Shown here in pieces: positions 36,293 to 46,380 of a stretch of DNA of 64,000 nucleotides. The DNA is from Entonaema liquescens. Its lineage: Eukaryota; Ascomycota; Sordariomycetes; Xylariales; Xylariaceae. Made by a program: the position numbers and the translations under genes. The DNA is taken from contig CADCSX010000011.1 of NCBI GenBank assembly GCA_902805475.1, forward strand, positions 62,001-126,000, read 5' to 3'. The notes under the pieces are model-generated. The model ran no database searches. It saw only the letters and a program-made list of their open reading frames with translations, and was not told where the DNA came from. Numbering within the stretch: position 1 is the stretch's first letter; each line of letters begins with the position of its first letter.

Positions 36293-37351
36293 GTTGTTCA
36301 AGTTATGGTAATGTCCGGATTTGTTCAACGAGACCGCAGATGTGGATGGCTATAATAGAGTAGAAGTGAATTTTTCTTACGTGGTGCATGGTTCTTATAT
36401 GAATATGGTGTCCCATACTATCATAGGTAAATCCATACATGTTTTGCTATCATATTCAACCATTTGCTAGCCCCCAAACCCAGCTTGGGTTTGCGGGATA
36501 TACCAAATCATAGAAAATCACTCATTACCACTGACAACTTGCCTGATGTAGGTATTTGAGCAATCAGGCACAGTTCGTTGCTAGCTTGATTCATGCTATT
36601 TCACCTAGTTGGCCCATTAATTAGACCTTGAAAGCATAGAAACAGCTCGGTTATTTCGTAACGGCCTTTATTTTAAGTGTCTCTCATAGGTGAACTCTGA
36701 CATATTGTTCCAGGTGACAGGGTTCCAGGTAAGACATAAAATAATAAACATGCTCAGCATGTATAGGTAGCTATAGGCCTCCGTAGCTGGGTTAGGTAGA
36801 GTTCCTCGCAACAGACGAAGTTTTTCCTATGCTTCTTACTTCACATTATGACATCAGCATCCTGTAGTAGTCAATCATAAATTGTGTGGCTATCATTTCT
36901 TTACCAACTCAACCTCAGGCCGAGACTTTCGCGTTGTGAAAACATTTCTAGGAAAGGATTGTCAGCCACTTATGTAGGTATTGCTTACAAACATATCTTA
37001 GTATGTCGTTGCTTGCATTTTTATTTATTTGCTGTGCTTGGGGGGGTTGGAAACTTAACTGTCAGGACGATCTAATGTTACGCAATGACAGCTAGATATG
37101 AGACAGTCTCTACAATGATTTCACGCTACTGAGAGACTATATTCTTGGTAGCATGTCTTAATATCACCGCTGTTGAAGACGCGTTTTTGTAGTAATCCAC
37201 GAGTATTCACTCGTATAACTATTTGTAGGTATTCTGCTAAACTATGGATGATTCATCAATGTAGGCACTTATTCCATTAGTATATCAAGGCAAACAGGTG
37301 TACAGCAGTGTTTCTCAACATACTCTGCGTATATATTCAGACTGTCTGTGT
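36293..37351. other. Intergenic region
   Basis: No gene recognised. Short open frame at 36,884-37,075 has no family features. Confidence 0.4.
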
Positions 37352-38907
37352 TCACCCTGACTTGTTCTGGAGTGTTTGGCTCGTGAACGCCGTAAGTACT
37401 GCTAAATACCTGTATTTATATTAGTTATCGCCAAGATACTCATTACCCCCTGGCGGGCTTATGAAATGGGCCCAATACTAACCCTGCAGAGTATGCAAAC
37501 AACTCATGTCTTTTTGGTCTCGTTGCGTAGTGGAGAACCAAAGTGAAGATGCTCGTAAACACTAACTGAAAGACCATGATCAATGCCACCACAGCGTGAG
37601 TTATTTCTCTCTGGCATAGACGATACAAAGGATAAATCGGTACTGTGAGAATCAAAATAACCGATAAGACTAGGATAGTTTCAAGAAAAATCTGAATCTT
37701 CCCAGCGCTAAGGACCGTAATGCTATGCTGGTGGGTTTTCTCCTAAAAGGAAATAAGTGTTATACGAATCTCACAATATTATTTGGGTTGGGCTTTCGGA
37801 CGTACTGTATCTATGAATATTCTCTATTCCAGGAATGGGTTAGCTTTGAATTCAGTAGATGCCCCGTATTTCTTTCGTTACGTTTCCTCGAAGCAGAGAT
37901 ATTTACCTCAATAAACTTAAAAGGATTTTTATATATGAGCCTTGTAATGAGCTTATCCGCTCGTGCTGGCCCTTCCCGCGCGTTTAACGATATGAGGTCT
38001 TCCTTGTTCATATAATATTTTTTCTCGTCGGTTACTGGGACGTGCTTCTCGCAAAAGGTGATCAACTTCTCCATAGTCGTTGTGGAAGGCTCTTTCTGCG
38101 AGAAAGAAACACAATTTATCATTTTTCCTGGTTTCATTCCAGTCAGGCTCGGATTCGTATCTCTTATGTGTAAGTCTTGTTATAGCTTACTATATCTCTT
38201 TAGCGTCTCTTCGATATCTTCTAGTAATTCTATCTGCTCGGAAGGTTGTAGATTGTTGGCGTCCTTAGCTGTAGAATTCTCGCTCCGGTTTATTGTGTCA
38301 TGTTGCTGAAGCTTCTTTTCGTACACTTGTAGCATCTCTTGGAGACCCAATAGCACCCTCACGTGCAGGTAACTGAACCGACGGACGATCAAGTATTCAT
38401 CATCCAAAGTAGCTAATGCGGCAAGTCGCGGGTAACCACGTGGATACTGTTTAACTAAAAGGCTGGTTTAGCAAGTCTACTCACACATAATGAACCCTAT
38501 TGTTTACTCACGGCGTCTACCTTTCTGTCTTGGTCCAGTGGGTTGGGAATCGTCGATGCTATTGTTGAACCAGCTGCTGCTGGATAAGCCATTGAGGCTT
38601 TTCTTCAGTATAGCATGAAGTTTATCCCTTATCCTAGAAATCGTTGCAACGGCAGAGTTCGTATCTTGTACTTGATATTAGATGTTATCAGATAGACAAT
38701 GTGGAATAGTCCACTATTCGGATAACTATGGAACATTGGAGGGGCCAGAACTATGTGAATCAGGTGATATAGATTGAAGCAGAGTATGGTGGGAGTTCTG
38801 AAGTGGATGGTTGTTATTCTTAATGACTTATCATAGGACATACCCTGGTTTGAATTGGGAGCATCATAAAAACCAGATTGGCTTTGCGCATAGGGAAGAC
38901 TGTCCAT
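37352..38907 (-). CDS. DUF6594 domain membrane protein, six exons
   Basis: Six exons on minus: 38907-38844, 38670-38512, 38454-38191, 38127-37907, 37742-37483 and 37409-37352. Introns are 173, 57, 63, 164 and 73 nt. Phases agree and the sum is 1026 nt, 341 aa. The domain begins GYPRLAALATLDDEYLIVRR, then FSYLHVRVLLGLQEML (the conserved Arg-Phe and helix of DUF6594), a coiled-coil-like stretch, MEKLITFCEKHVP, EDLISL, two or three C-terminal membrane helices (ILVLSVILILTVPIYPLY, VALIMVFQLVFTSIFTLV), RHELFAYSAGYLAVLTAF and a short tail. The last exon is essential, since without it the protein loses the typical AYxAVLTAF ending. DUF6594 proteins are common in filamentous ascomycetes and of unknown function. 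The first intron's acceptor is the least certain choice. Confidence 0.78.
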
Positions 38908-39363
38908 GATCCCCTGGAGGATGGTGTCGGGTTCAGTCTCGGGGCTGCTACGAGTCTTACGCCTGTCTAGACATTTGTATTTGAGTAAACGTCGAGACTA
39001 GAGTCGATTTATATCCAACTATCCCCCAAATGCTTAGCCGACTCCTACCTACATTACTCGGGCGATATCTCGAGAACTTCTTGATACACAAAATATGCAA
39101 CTGCCCTACATGTAGCGAACTTTCAGTAACTCATGCTGGATACCGACCATCTGTCACACAGGCGCCTTTGCAGGTGACAAGATACCATAGTATTACAACT
39201 CGAGGTTACAGATTTCGGGCGTCAGCTTATCAACCATTCCCTACTGGCTAGGGTAAAATAAGATGTGCTTAATTATCTTATAACCTGAATTCGGTTGCAC
39301 TGTAACTTCTGGGACGTTCGGACTGCGGCGGTGGATAATCCCGTGCTCTTTATATTGCTAATC
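38908..39363. other. Intergenic region
   Basis: No gene; separates the promoter of the DUF6594 gene from the 3' end of the dioxygenase gene. Confidence 0.4.
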
Positions 39364-40597
39364 TTACGACGTAGGGACTTTCCCAAATCTGTACTGGGCC
39401 CACGCTATGCTACCTTCGTGTAACGTCCATGTCCTTTTACCCTCATCATCACCAGCGGCGCCGGCCGCAACGTAAACGGGCATGAGATGATCGAAACGCT
39501 GGTAGTAATTAGCTAGATTATCCCATTATATCCTATCGTATTTCATGAACTCACAGGGTGTGCTTGTCTGGCATCTGGTCGTTTAGCTACTTCTTGCAAG
39601 CGAGCACGCCGTTCACTTGGCGGGGACTCGACAGCATCTTTCAGAGCCTCGTCAAACGATACCGCGTAGGGTAGTGGTCTTGGATCACCCCGGGTTGTGT
39701 ATAAGTCCCTAAGGTTATGCACGGACATTCCTGCGCCGATGATAACAATGTTCTCGTCACGTAGAGAGGCAACGGCTTGCCCTAGTTGATAATGCCTGTC
39801 CACGTCTTGGTTGGCGTACAAGCTCACCTGTACCAAGGGGACATTAAGAGGATTTTCCTCGGGATGGAAAGCTTTGGCACGTTAGCGAAGGCAAAAGGCA
39901 TATTATGAAAGAAGACGTGGCTTAAAATAGATGCATACCGACATGGAACCCTGACCACACTCCATGGTCAAGACCTCTGGTTACCCCTTTTGCGTTAATA
40001 CCGGCTTTTGTTAGGAGGTCAATGACTTTGGAGGCTAGTTCAGGACTTCCCCTATTGGGGTACTGCGCTTTGTAGAACTCAGGGGGGAAGCCATAGAAGC
40101 TATCGGGACTTGTCAGCACCAATCCCAGAAAGAATCTCATTGGACTTGAACGCACTCATATATCAAATCCGTATGCTCAGCAGTGTTGACCTCGATGACA
40201 TTTGGTTCAGCCTCCCAGTGACCCGAAAAGACGACAACAGCTTTGGGTTTCACTTTCTTAGTAATTTCCCTTCCTATGTTCTGGAGGATAGGATAGACGG
40301 GATGGTCCGTCCTGTATTGTACATCGGGCTGTGTCTTCAGGTTAGGCTAATAAATCGGATTAAATCGATAGCACAAGGACTTACACCGCCGTGGCTAAAG
40401 AAATAAACCGGAGTTTTATTGGTTGTCATCTGTGAGGTTGTTGACGTTTGATACTGAGCTATGAAGGAGGAAACGGATTGCAAGATGGAAAGGGGTAACG
40501 CAACGCGAGATAGTGACGACGGGAATAAGAAAGCCACGATTACGACAAGGAGTGATACAACTAGAATTGTTCTAGTAATTAGCCTAGGTGAATCCAT
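39364..40597 (-). CDS. DODA-type extradiol aromatic ring-opening dioxygenase with N-terminal membrane anchor
   Basis: Five exons on minus: 40597-40385, 40328-40156, 40099-39939, 39871-39555 and 39498-39364. Introns of 56, 56, 67 and 56 nt with CTAAC/CTGAC-like branches. Sum 999 nt, 332 aa. The class III extradiol (LigB/DODA) features appear in order: YFFSHGG followed by PDVQYR, VVVFSGHWE, YDFYGFPPEFY, GLDHGVWSGFHV, then AFHPEENPLNVPLVQVSL, IIGAGMSVHNL and HLMPVYVAAGA. His in SHGG, FSGHW and LDHGVW match the metal and active-site positions of plant and bacterial DOPA dioxygenases, which open catechol-type rings using Zn or Fe. An N-terminal hydrophobic segment (LVVSLLVVIVAFLF, about residues 10-25) precedes the domain and suggests an anchor or signal sequence. 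An internal Met just before the domain would give a soluble form. The natural substrate is unknown. Confidence 0.9.
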
Positions 40598-40948
40598 TTT
40601 ATAAAAATGTAACAACTAAATAGAAAAAAGTTAAGAGACAAGTCGAAGTCATTTGTAATTCGTCCCCTGTCGGAAGTACACCGAAATTCCCGGTGTAAGT
40701 CAACTGAAGAGACCACTAAGGAAGCTGGGAAGCTGGGAAGCTGTATTGTCCGATTCTTCAGCAATTACCAAGGATCGGTCAGCATAGCGTCTAGCGTTAA
40801 CTTTCAGCCGCTACTGCGCCCAGGTCTGTATCTAGTGGGCCGTTGCATTAGCTTAGGCGTTACAGTCCGCACCCCTAGTTCGTGGTTTTCGTTACGGGTA
40901 GGAGTGCCCCTCAACGCAGCCAATCAAGACGTTGACAGTACAAACATA
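40598..40948. other. Intergenic region
   Basis: Upstream of the dioxygenase gene and up to the TIR element. Contains a short tandem GGGAAGCT duplication near 40,722-40,741. No gene. Confidence 0.4.
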
Positions 40949-40999
40949 CCTTAGCGCGCGGGGGGGGTATTTGAAAATGCTTACAGCGATAATATTAAC
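40949..40999 (+). repeat. Left terminal inverted repeat
   Basis: 51 bp, matches the reverse complement of 41,640-41,690 with two mismatches (a G/C at position 6 and a G/A at position 40). Confidence 0.92.
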
Positions 41000-41639
41000 C
41001 TTGAAAATTCTTATATAAAAATATTAAAAAATAAATTGATTTTAATTTTTAAAAATTATTACTGCAATTATATTAAACGTAAAAAAATATTAAAAAATAT
41101 AATTATTTTATTATATAATAATTTTATTTTTATAATATTTTTTTAATTTTTTAATATAATATTACGGATATAAATATATTAAAATAAAAATTATTTTCGA
41201 ATAGTTATTATTTCAAGTTCGGCCCCGCTTGAAGGATATTACATTCGTAAAATAAAAGTTATATACATTAATTTTAAACCTTTACATAATTAGTGTTATT
41301 AAGCAATTAGCTTAACAAATTGGTTACCCGTTAAGTTGATTAGTAAATGCGCTAAACCTTTATTTCTTTTTAATAAAAGTCATACGTTCGAACCTCACTT
41401 ATCCCCGTAATCCTTAAATTCCTTTTTTTATTTTATATTTATTTATACTTATTTATATTACGTATATATTATGACGCAATCGTATTTTTTTTCAAAAATA
41501 TATTACAATTTCAAAATTATTTCAATTTAAAATGATTACATATTGTAAGCATATTATGCATATAAACCTATGTTTAATACGAAAACTATTTAATAAACGA
41601 TCGTTTTATTTGCATGCTCATGTGAATCTATTTCAGTAA

Positions 41640-41690
41640 GTTAATATTATTGCTGTAAGCATTTTCAAATACCCCCCCCGCGCGGTAAGG
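41640..41690 (-). repeat. Right terminal inverted repeat
   Basis: 51 bp, inverted partner of 40,949-40,999. Contains the C8 run complementary to the G8 run of the left end. Confidence 0.92.
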
Positions 41691-41893
41691 TACACTAGAG
41701 GTAAGGACTTGTCTGGGTCCACAAGCCACGGCGGGACAAACCCCAACTACCCCACCAAGTTGAAGTCTTGCGTGACTGGGAGAATGAAAATTACCAACAA
41801 CCGGAATCAACCATCGCGTAGGTCGCCGATTTTAGGTCCTTACTGTACCTCGGCCCCAACCTCGACTCCCTTAGCCCATTTTCTATCTAGTGG

Positions 41894-42912
41894 ATGCTTG
41901 TCTTCCCTGTCACGAATAAAACCATTCTTTCGTTTATAGTGTTGCTGTTGTCGTCTCTATTAACAACCGCATTCGCTACGACGAGTTCTTATCCCACTAT
42001 GGCGATGCGACGAGCTCCACCGCTGCTGTTCCCAGCTGCCGCCAAGCATACGGCGACCGTCATTTTCGTCCACGGATTGGGCGACACAGGGTACGGATGG
42101 GCATCAGCAGTAGAGAACTGGAGACGGCGCCAGAGATTGGATGAGATAAAATTCATTCTGCCCCATGCCCCGCGTATCTCGGTTACAGCTGTAAGTTACT
42201 TTCACTAGAGGTTGAGATGCGCCGGTGGGACTCACCGTAACTGGATAGGCTGGCGGAATGTCTATGCCTGGATGGTATGATATTGTAAGTGACCCCCTTC
42301 CTTCCTCCTTACCTGCTCACCATTGTCATGTCTAATGAATATTCAAGTTTGCACTCACCGGCAAAATAGAGGATATCAAAAGACATCAAGATGAGAGCGG
42401 TATCCTACAGAGTAGAGAATACTTCAACGGGCTGATCCAAGCCGAGATCGACTCCGGGATACCTCCTAACCGTATTGTACTTGGCGGCTTCTCCCAAGGC
42501 GCGGCCATGTCTCTCTTTACCGGTTTGACGGCCAAGGTTAAATTTGCCGGCATAGTCTCCCTTTCGGGCTACTTACCTTTAGACGCAAAGATTGATGACC
42601 TTCTCAAAGAGAATGACCACAATCACCAAACCCCAATCTTAATGTGTCACGGAGATGAGGATGAAGTTGTGCCGACAAGTTTGGGCAAGATGTCTCACGA
42701 AGCACTCAAGAACCGTGGTTTCGATGTTACATTGAAAATATATCCGTGAGCGGCTCCCTTTTCCTTCTCACGAATAGATCCTTAACGAATTTGACCAACT
42801 AATCAAAAATAGGGGATTGCCACATTCGGCCTGTATAGAAGAGCTTGATGAGGTTGAGTCTTTCCTAAGGACTCGTCTCCCACCTCAAGATGACAAGAAG
42901 ACGGAACTATAA
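41894..42912 (+). CDS. Acyl-protein thioesterase 1 / lysophospholipase
   Basis: Four exons: 41894-42190, 42249-42284, 42348-42745 and 42813-42912. Introns of 58, 63, 67 nt. Sum 831 nt, 276 aa. It is an alpha/beta hydrolase that depalmitoylates proteins such as G-alpha and Ras. FVHGLGDTG gives the oxyanion region, GGFSQGAAMS the nucleophile elbow (Ser in GFSQG), HGDEDEVVP the acid (Asp) and GLPHSA the His. The second exon is only 36 nt and codes GGMSMPGWYDI, as in other fungal APTs. The canonical family start corresponds to the internal Met at 41,999 (MAMRRAPPLLF), giving 241 aa. The upstream ATG at 41,894 adds 35 residues with a hydrophobic stretch (FIVLLLSSLLTTAFA) that would act as a signal or anchor. 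I think the internal start is the more likely one. A TIR element lies just upstream. Confidence 0.92.
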
Positions 42913-44061
42913 GGTTGGCGCGCCTTTGGGATAGATATTCAATACAATGGGGACATATTAGAGCAAGAGAGACTACTATGGCACTAATCCTGCGAGGTGC
43001 TTCGTATGGCATTCAACTAGAGATGGTGTTTATCGCGGATTGGACGATAGAGACGTTTGTCAGTACAAATCGGAATGATTTAAGGCTATCGTATGATGAT
43101 TGGACGTCAGACTTTTACCACTCAAAAGCCAGGCTAGAGATTTTCATCAGGTTACCTAAGGCATCTTAGGTCTGCAGGTTATGGATGGATGTCTCAGAAT
43201 TCTAAGTTCATCTGACACGCCGAACGTTATTAGAGTTCTTAATTAAGTCAGATTCGTAAACTTCATGATACTTCAGGAGATATATTCTCTATGACCCGAA
43301 GAGGATTAGATATACCTACCTAGGTAAAACAAAGAGGATAACAATAAATACATGAGATGGCAAGTGATATATCACGTAGGTACGTAGATATTTACCTGTA
43401 GTTATTCACACTGTTAAGAAGTTTATAGGAGGGTTAATAGGGAAAGAATGGCACGTTATCTTATCGTATTGTTGGAGGAGGTGGAGTCGGATCACAAGAT
43501 AGCGGCATACCGGCGTAAGCTTAACGCTTTAACTGGGCTTTGGGGGGGCAGCAAAGATACCTTACCTTACCTAACCCAAGCTTTTTTATTTATTTATTTA
43601 TTTAACAAGATTCCGAAACAAGATTTATTCTCCCATCGGAGTGTTTAGGTTTTATCTCTAGATTCTTCTATACAACTTGTGACATCCTCACCAAATTTCC
43701 TATTTCTCCTACTTCTTTTTTATGTGTGACAGGTAGACAGAACTACACAACTGGTACCTATGTAGTTTCACAGTTGTTGGATTATGTTGTCTCTTCCGTT
43801 ATTAGCCCGATAAATTTAATTATTAGGTATTATCTACTGTTACTCTAGGCCCGAATCCACAACCAACCGTTGCTACGCTATCGGAATCGTGCTGTCTAGG
43901 GTCCCCCGGGGATTACTAGATTACTAGATTACTAGATTACTGGATTACCGTCTAACCAGGCTGCCAGGTCGACACGGCAGAAGTAAACAAGCCCCGCCAA
44001 CCAAAATTCATCATACCGATATTAAGAAGAGAAGGCTTCGTAAAAATAGGCGAAGGCAACA
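42913..44061. other. Intergenic region
   Basis: No gene. Contains an ACCTACCTAGGT palindrome near 43,314-43,325, an (ATTT)n run near 43,586-43,603 and four tandem copies of an 8-mer GATTACTA-like unit at about 43,911-43,947. Confidence 0.45.
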
Positions 44062-45618
44062 ATGCCGTCAGCAGCACGAGCATCAGTATCTGGTAGGCTA
44101 CCGTCGCCATCCCCTTCTCAAGTTCCTCTTCCCGCGTCGCCAACATACTCGTATGCCTCTACAGCCAATCCGCTCTCTCAATATAATTTACCACTTCCAC
44201 CTCCACCTCGTCCAACTCACGCCGTGCTCTCTAAAGCCGATCTCGAGCAATCGCAGCTAGCATACTCGGACTTATTAGCTACGGCAAAAGCCTACCGCAT
44301 CGCGCTCGCGTCTCTCTCCACCGCCGCCTCCGCATTCGGCTCCGCCCTCGAGTCCTGCGCGAGGCTGAAAGAAGCTCGAGCCGAAACCCTCGGTCCCCCT
44401 AGTGGTACCAGTCTAACAAATAGTTTTACTACAAAGGGTTCATGCACCGCGGAGCTGCTCCTAAGCGCGAGTGGTGTACATCACTTAATAGCGAATCATC
44501 AACAAATATTAAGCGAGACGGTATACAAATCATTTGAAGTACCGCTGCTGCATGAGTTGGACCAGTGGCGACGTAATATTGACGATGAGGACGAGACGTA
44601 CAAACGCGAAGTCGCCGTGCGCAGCCGCGAGATCCGCCGCCTCGAGAAAGAAGGGCTAAAACTGCATCGCCAGAGCCGTCGACGGGATGTGGCCAAATTC
44701 CGCGAACATCTCGTTACCCTAACTAGCAAACTCGACGGCCTGACCGGGTTGCACGCCGACCACGCCCGTACCCTACTACGCGATTCACAGGAGGCTTCGG
44801 CTAAGATTCTCGATGCAAGCTGTTCGCTCGTACGTGCCGAGGTTGACATCTTCGAGGGCTTAGCACGGAAAGGATGGACAGGTGGCGGGCTTGATGATCT
44901 ACTAGAGAAGGGCCAAGACTTGTTTGCGAGCGACGAGGACGCGCTGCCAGGGGCCGCGGTTGCAACGCTAGGCGGAGTCACGATGGTGGCGGCCAACAGT
45001 GCTGTTGGAGAAGGAGGGGCGAAGCTGTTTAGTATACTTCCGCCTAAGAGTATCCTAGCGAACGATGCGGCCTCAGCTTCCGTCTCAGATTCCGTACTAA
45101 CCTCACGTGCGGGTGGTGGGCGTGCGGACAGCTTAGTAGTTGACCCAGAGGAAGACCAATTTCAAAGTTTAACAGGAGCCGTAGAGCAACCGCAGGGGCG
45201 TGAGAGGGATGGGGAAGATACGGAGAGCATATTCTCCGAGTCCAACATGAGCCGGGGTTTAAGGCCGTTCAGTCCACAGCCTATCCGCCGGCGAACGACG
45301 GATGTAGTCATGGATCCGGAGGAGTTATTGTTAGGTGGCGGCGAGGAAGAACTCAATAACGATACCGTATCGGACGTGGACGTGGACGATGATGATGGGT
45401 ATGACGCTGCCACAGTTAGAGGCGCTAGTATCTCCCCAGGCCGGACACTGGAAATGGAACTAGAGGAAGGAGATTCAAGTCTACAAGACGACGAGGACAA
45501 CCTAAACGGAGATGCCGAGTTCCAAGAGAGGGATGGCGGGACACAACAGAGTAGCAGTGACCCGGTTTCACTGCCATTTCCACCGCCAACGGGGAAGGAC
45601 GAGGTGGATGATCGATGA
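44062..45618 (+). CDS. IVY1-like I-BAR domain protein
   Basis: Single-exon gene of 518 aa. A Ser/Pro-rich N-terminus (1-55) is followed by a long helical region (about 57-285: LSKADLEQSQLAYSDLLATA, then SETVYKSFEVPLLHELDQWR and EIRRLEKEGLKL) of inverse-BAR type. The C-terminal 200 residues are acidic, Ser/Gly-rich and probably disordered. Yeast Ivy1 binds phospholipids, the Rab Ypt7 and Vps33 and acts at the vacuole membrane in fusion and TORC1 control. The helix pattern and the conserved start of the domain match fungal IVY1-like annotations. The function in this organism is inferred from family. It may bend or sense membrane curvature. Confidence 0.8.
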   Translation: MPSAARASVSGRLPSPSPSQVPLPASPTYSYASTANPLSQYNLPLPPPPRPTHAVLSKADLEQSQLAYSDLLATAKAYRIALASLSTAASAFGSALESCARLKEARAETLGPPSGTSLTNSFTTKGSCTAELLLSASGVHHLIANHQQILSETVYKSFEVPLLHELDQWRRNIDDEDETYKREVAVRSREIRRLEKEGLKLHRQSRRRDVAKFREHLVTLTSKLDGLTGLHADHARTLLRDSQEASAKILDASCSLVRAEVDIFEGLARKGWTGGGLDDLLEKGQDLFASDEDALPGAAVATLGGVTMVAANSAVGEGGAKLFSILPPKSILANDAASASVSDSVLTSRAGGGRADSLVVDPEEDQFQSLTGAVEQPQGRERDGEDTESIFSESNMSRGLRPFSPQPIRRRTTDVVMDPEELLLGGGEEELNNDTVSDVDVDDDDGYDAATVRGASISPGRTLEMELEEGDSSLQDDEDNLNGDAEFQERDGGTQQSSSDPVSLPFPPPTGKDEVDDR

Positions 45619-46380
45619 GGCAGTTTGCTTGATTATGGTTACATAGCACATGTGCACCTATTCCTCCTACTGGCATGAAGGGGGTGCTACACAAGGATGA
45701 GAAAGCGGAAGGATTCAAGGTACCTATAGGATAGGATGGTTCTAACGGCGGTTACGGACGGCGAAATATTCGTTAAGTAGTGTATTAAATTTCCATGGCA
45801 AACAAATAGATGAGCGAGGCATATATCTTCGACATTAGAACGTTATCTCTCGTTCCGTATCTTTACTTCCTAGCTGCGGTATGACCTGTACACAACACCT
45901 AGCCTCTTCGTCATTAATATGACGTACAAGCCGCCAGTTCCACAACCGTACACTCACAACATTACACTAAGACAATATTCTTACGAAAGGAAGCAAACAG
46001 TTTATGCTTTGAAGTCCATTATTTTTCCTATTGGTCTCAAGTAACTTAATTCATCGTACACACGAAAAAAAGCAAACTCCTCTTTAGTAACAACTATGCG
46101 CAGTATGCCGCTAACCCAGCTCCATGCCCCCTTTTTCACGTGCAGCTCGTCTATAGTGATGATAACGAGATCGAGCGTAGCAAAGCTCCTATACTTCACT
46201 GTACTGTCTGCCTTTAGGAATGTCCGTCGTAAGGGCCATCTCGTATTTATGTGTTCCTTAACTCCATGAGGGGCGCATTATCAAAAACCCGCTTTGCCCC
46301 CAATGCCCCTAACTTTTCATAACGTTACGAAGCGAAAAAAGAAATCGGTGTTATCAAATTGGTATGTGTGTAAAGTCTCT
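45619..46380. other. Intergenic region between convergent genes
   Basis: 3' flanks of the Ivy1-like gene (+) and the nucleoporin-like gene (-). A 65-codon open frame at 46,002-46,199 (-) is not convincing. Confidence 0.4.

Larger units (their letters stand above)
40949..41690. mobile_element. 742-bp MITE-like DNA transposon remnant with 51-bp terminal inverted repeats and TA duplication
   Basis: The left end (40,949-40,999) and the reverse complement of the right end (41,640-41,690) agree at 49 of 51 positions. Each has CCTTA, a CGCG-containing stretch, a run of eight G, then TATTTGAAAATGCTTACAGC. Both ends are flanked by TA (40,947-40,948 and 41,691-41,692), the target site of Tc1/mariner-pogo-type elements. 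The interior is very AT-rich and has no open frame, so it is non-autonomous. The GC-rich ends contrast with the interior, which may be RIP-decayed or naturally AT-rich. The element sits about 200-300 bp upstream of the acyl-protein thioesterase start. Ends and TA are seen directly; the superfamily is inferred. Confidence 0.88.

Noticed and set aside
37743..37810. Alternative 36-nt microexon in the DUF6594 gene (phase 0 on both sides)
   Set aside because: It would require a 32-nt intron, shorter than fungal spliceosomal introns; one 164-nt intron fits equally in phase.
41384..41394. Pol III B-box-like GTTCGAACCTC inside the TIR element, suggesting a tRNA or SINE
   Set aside because: The flanks do not fold into T-stem or acceptor stem, and the TIRs with TA duplication explain the element better.
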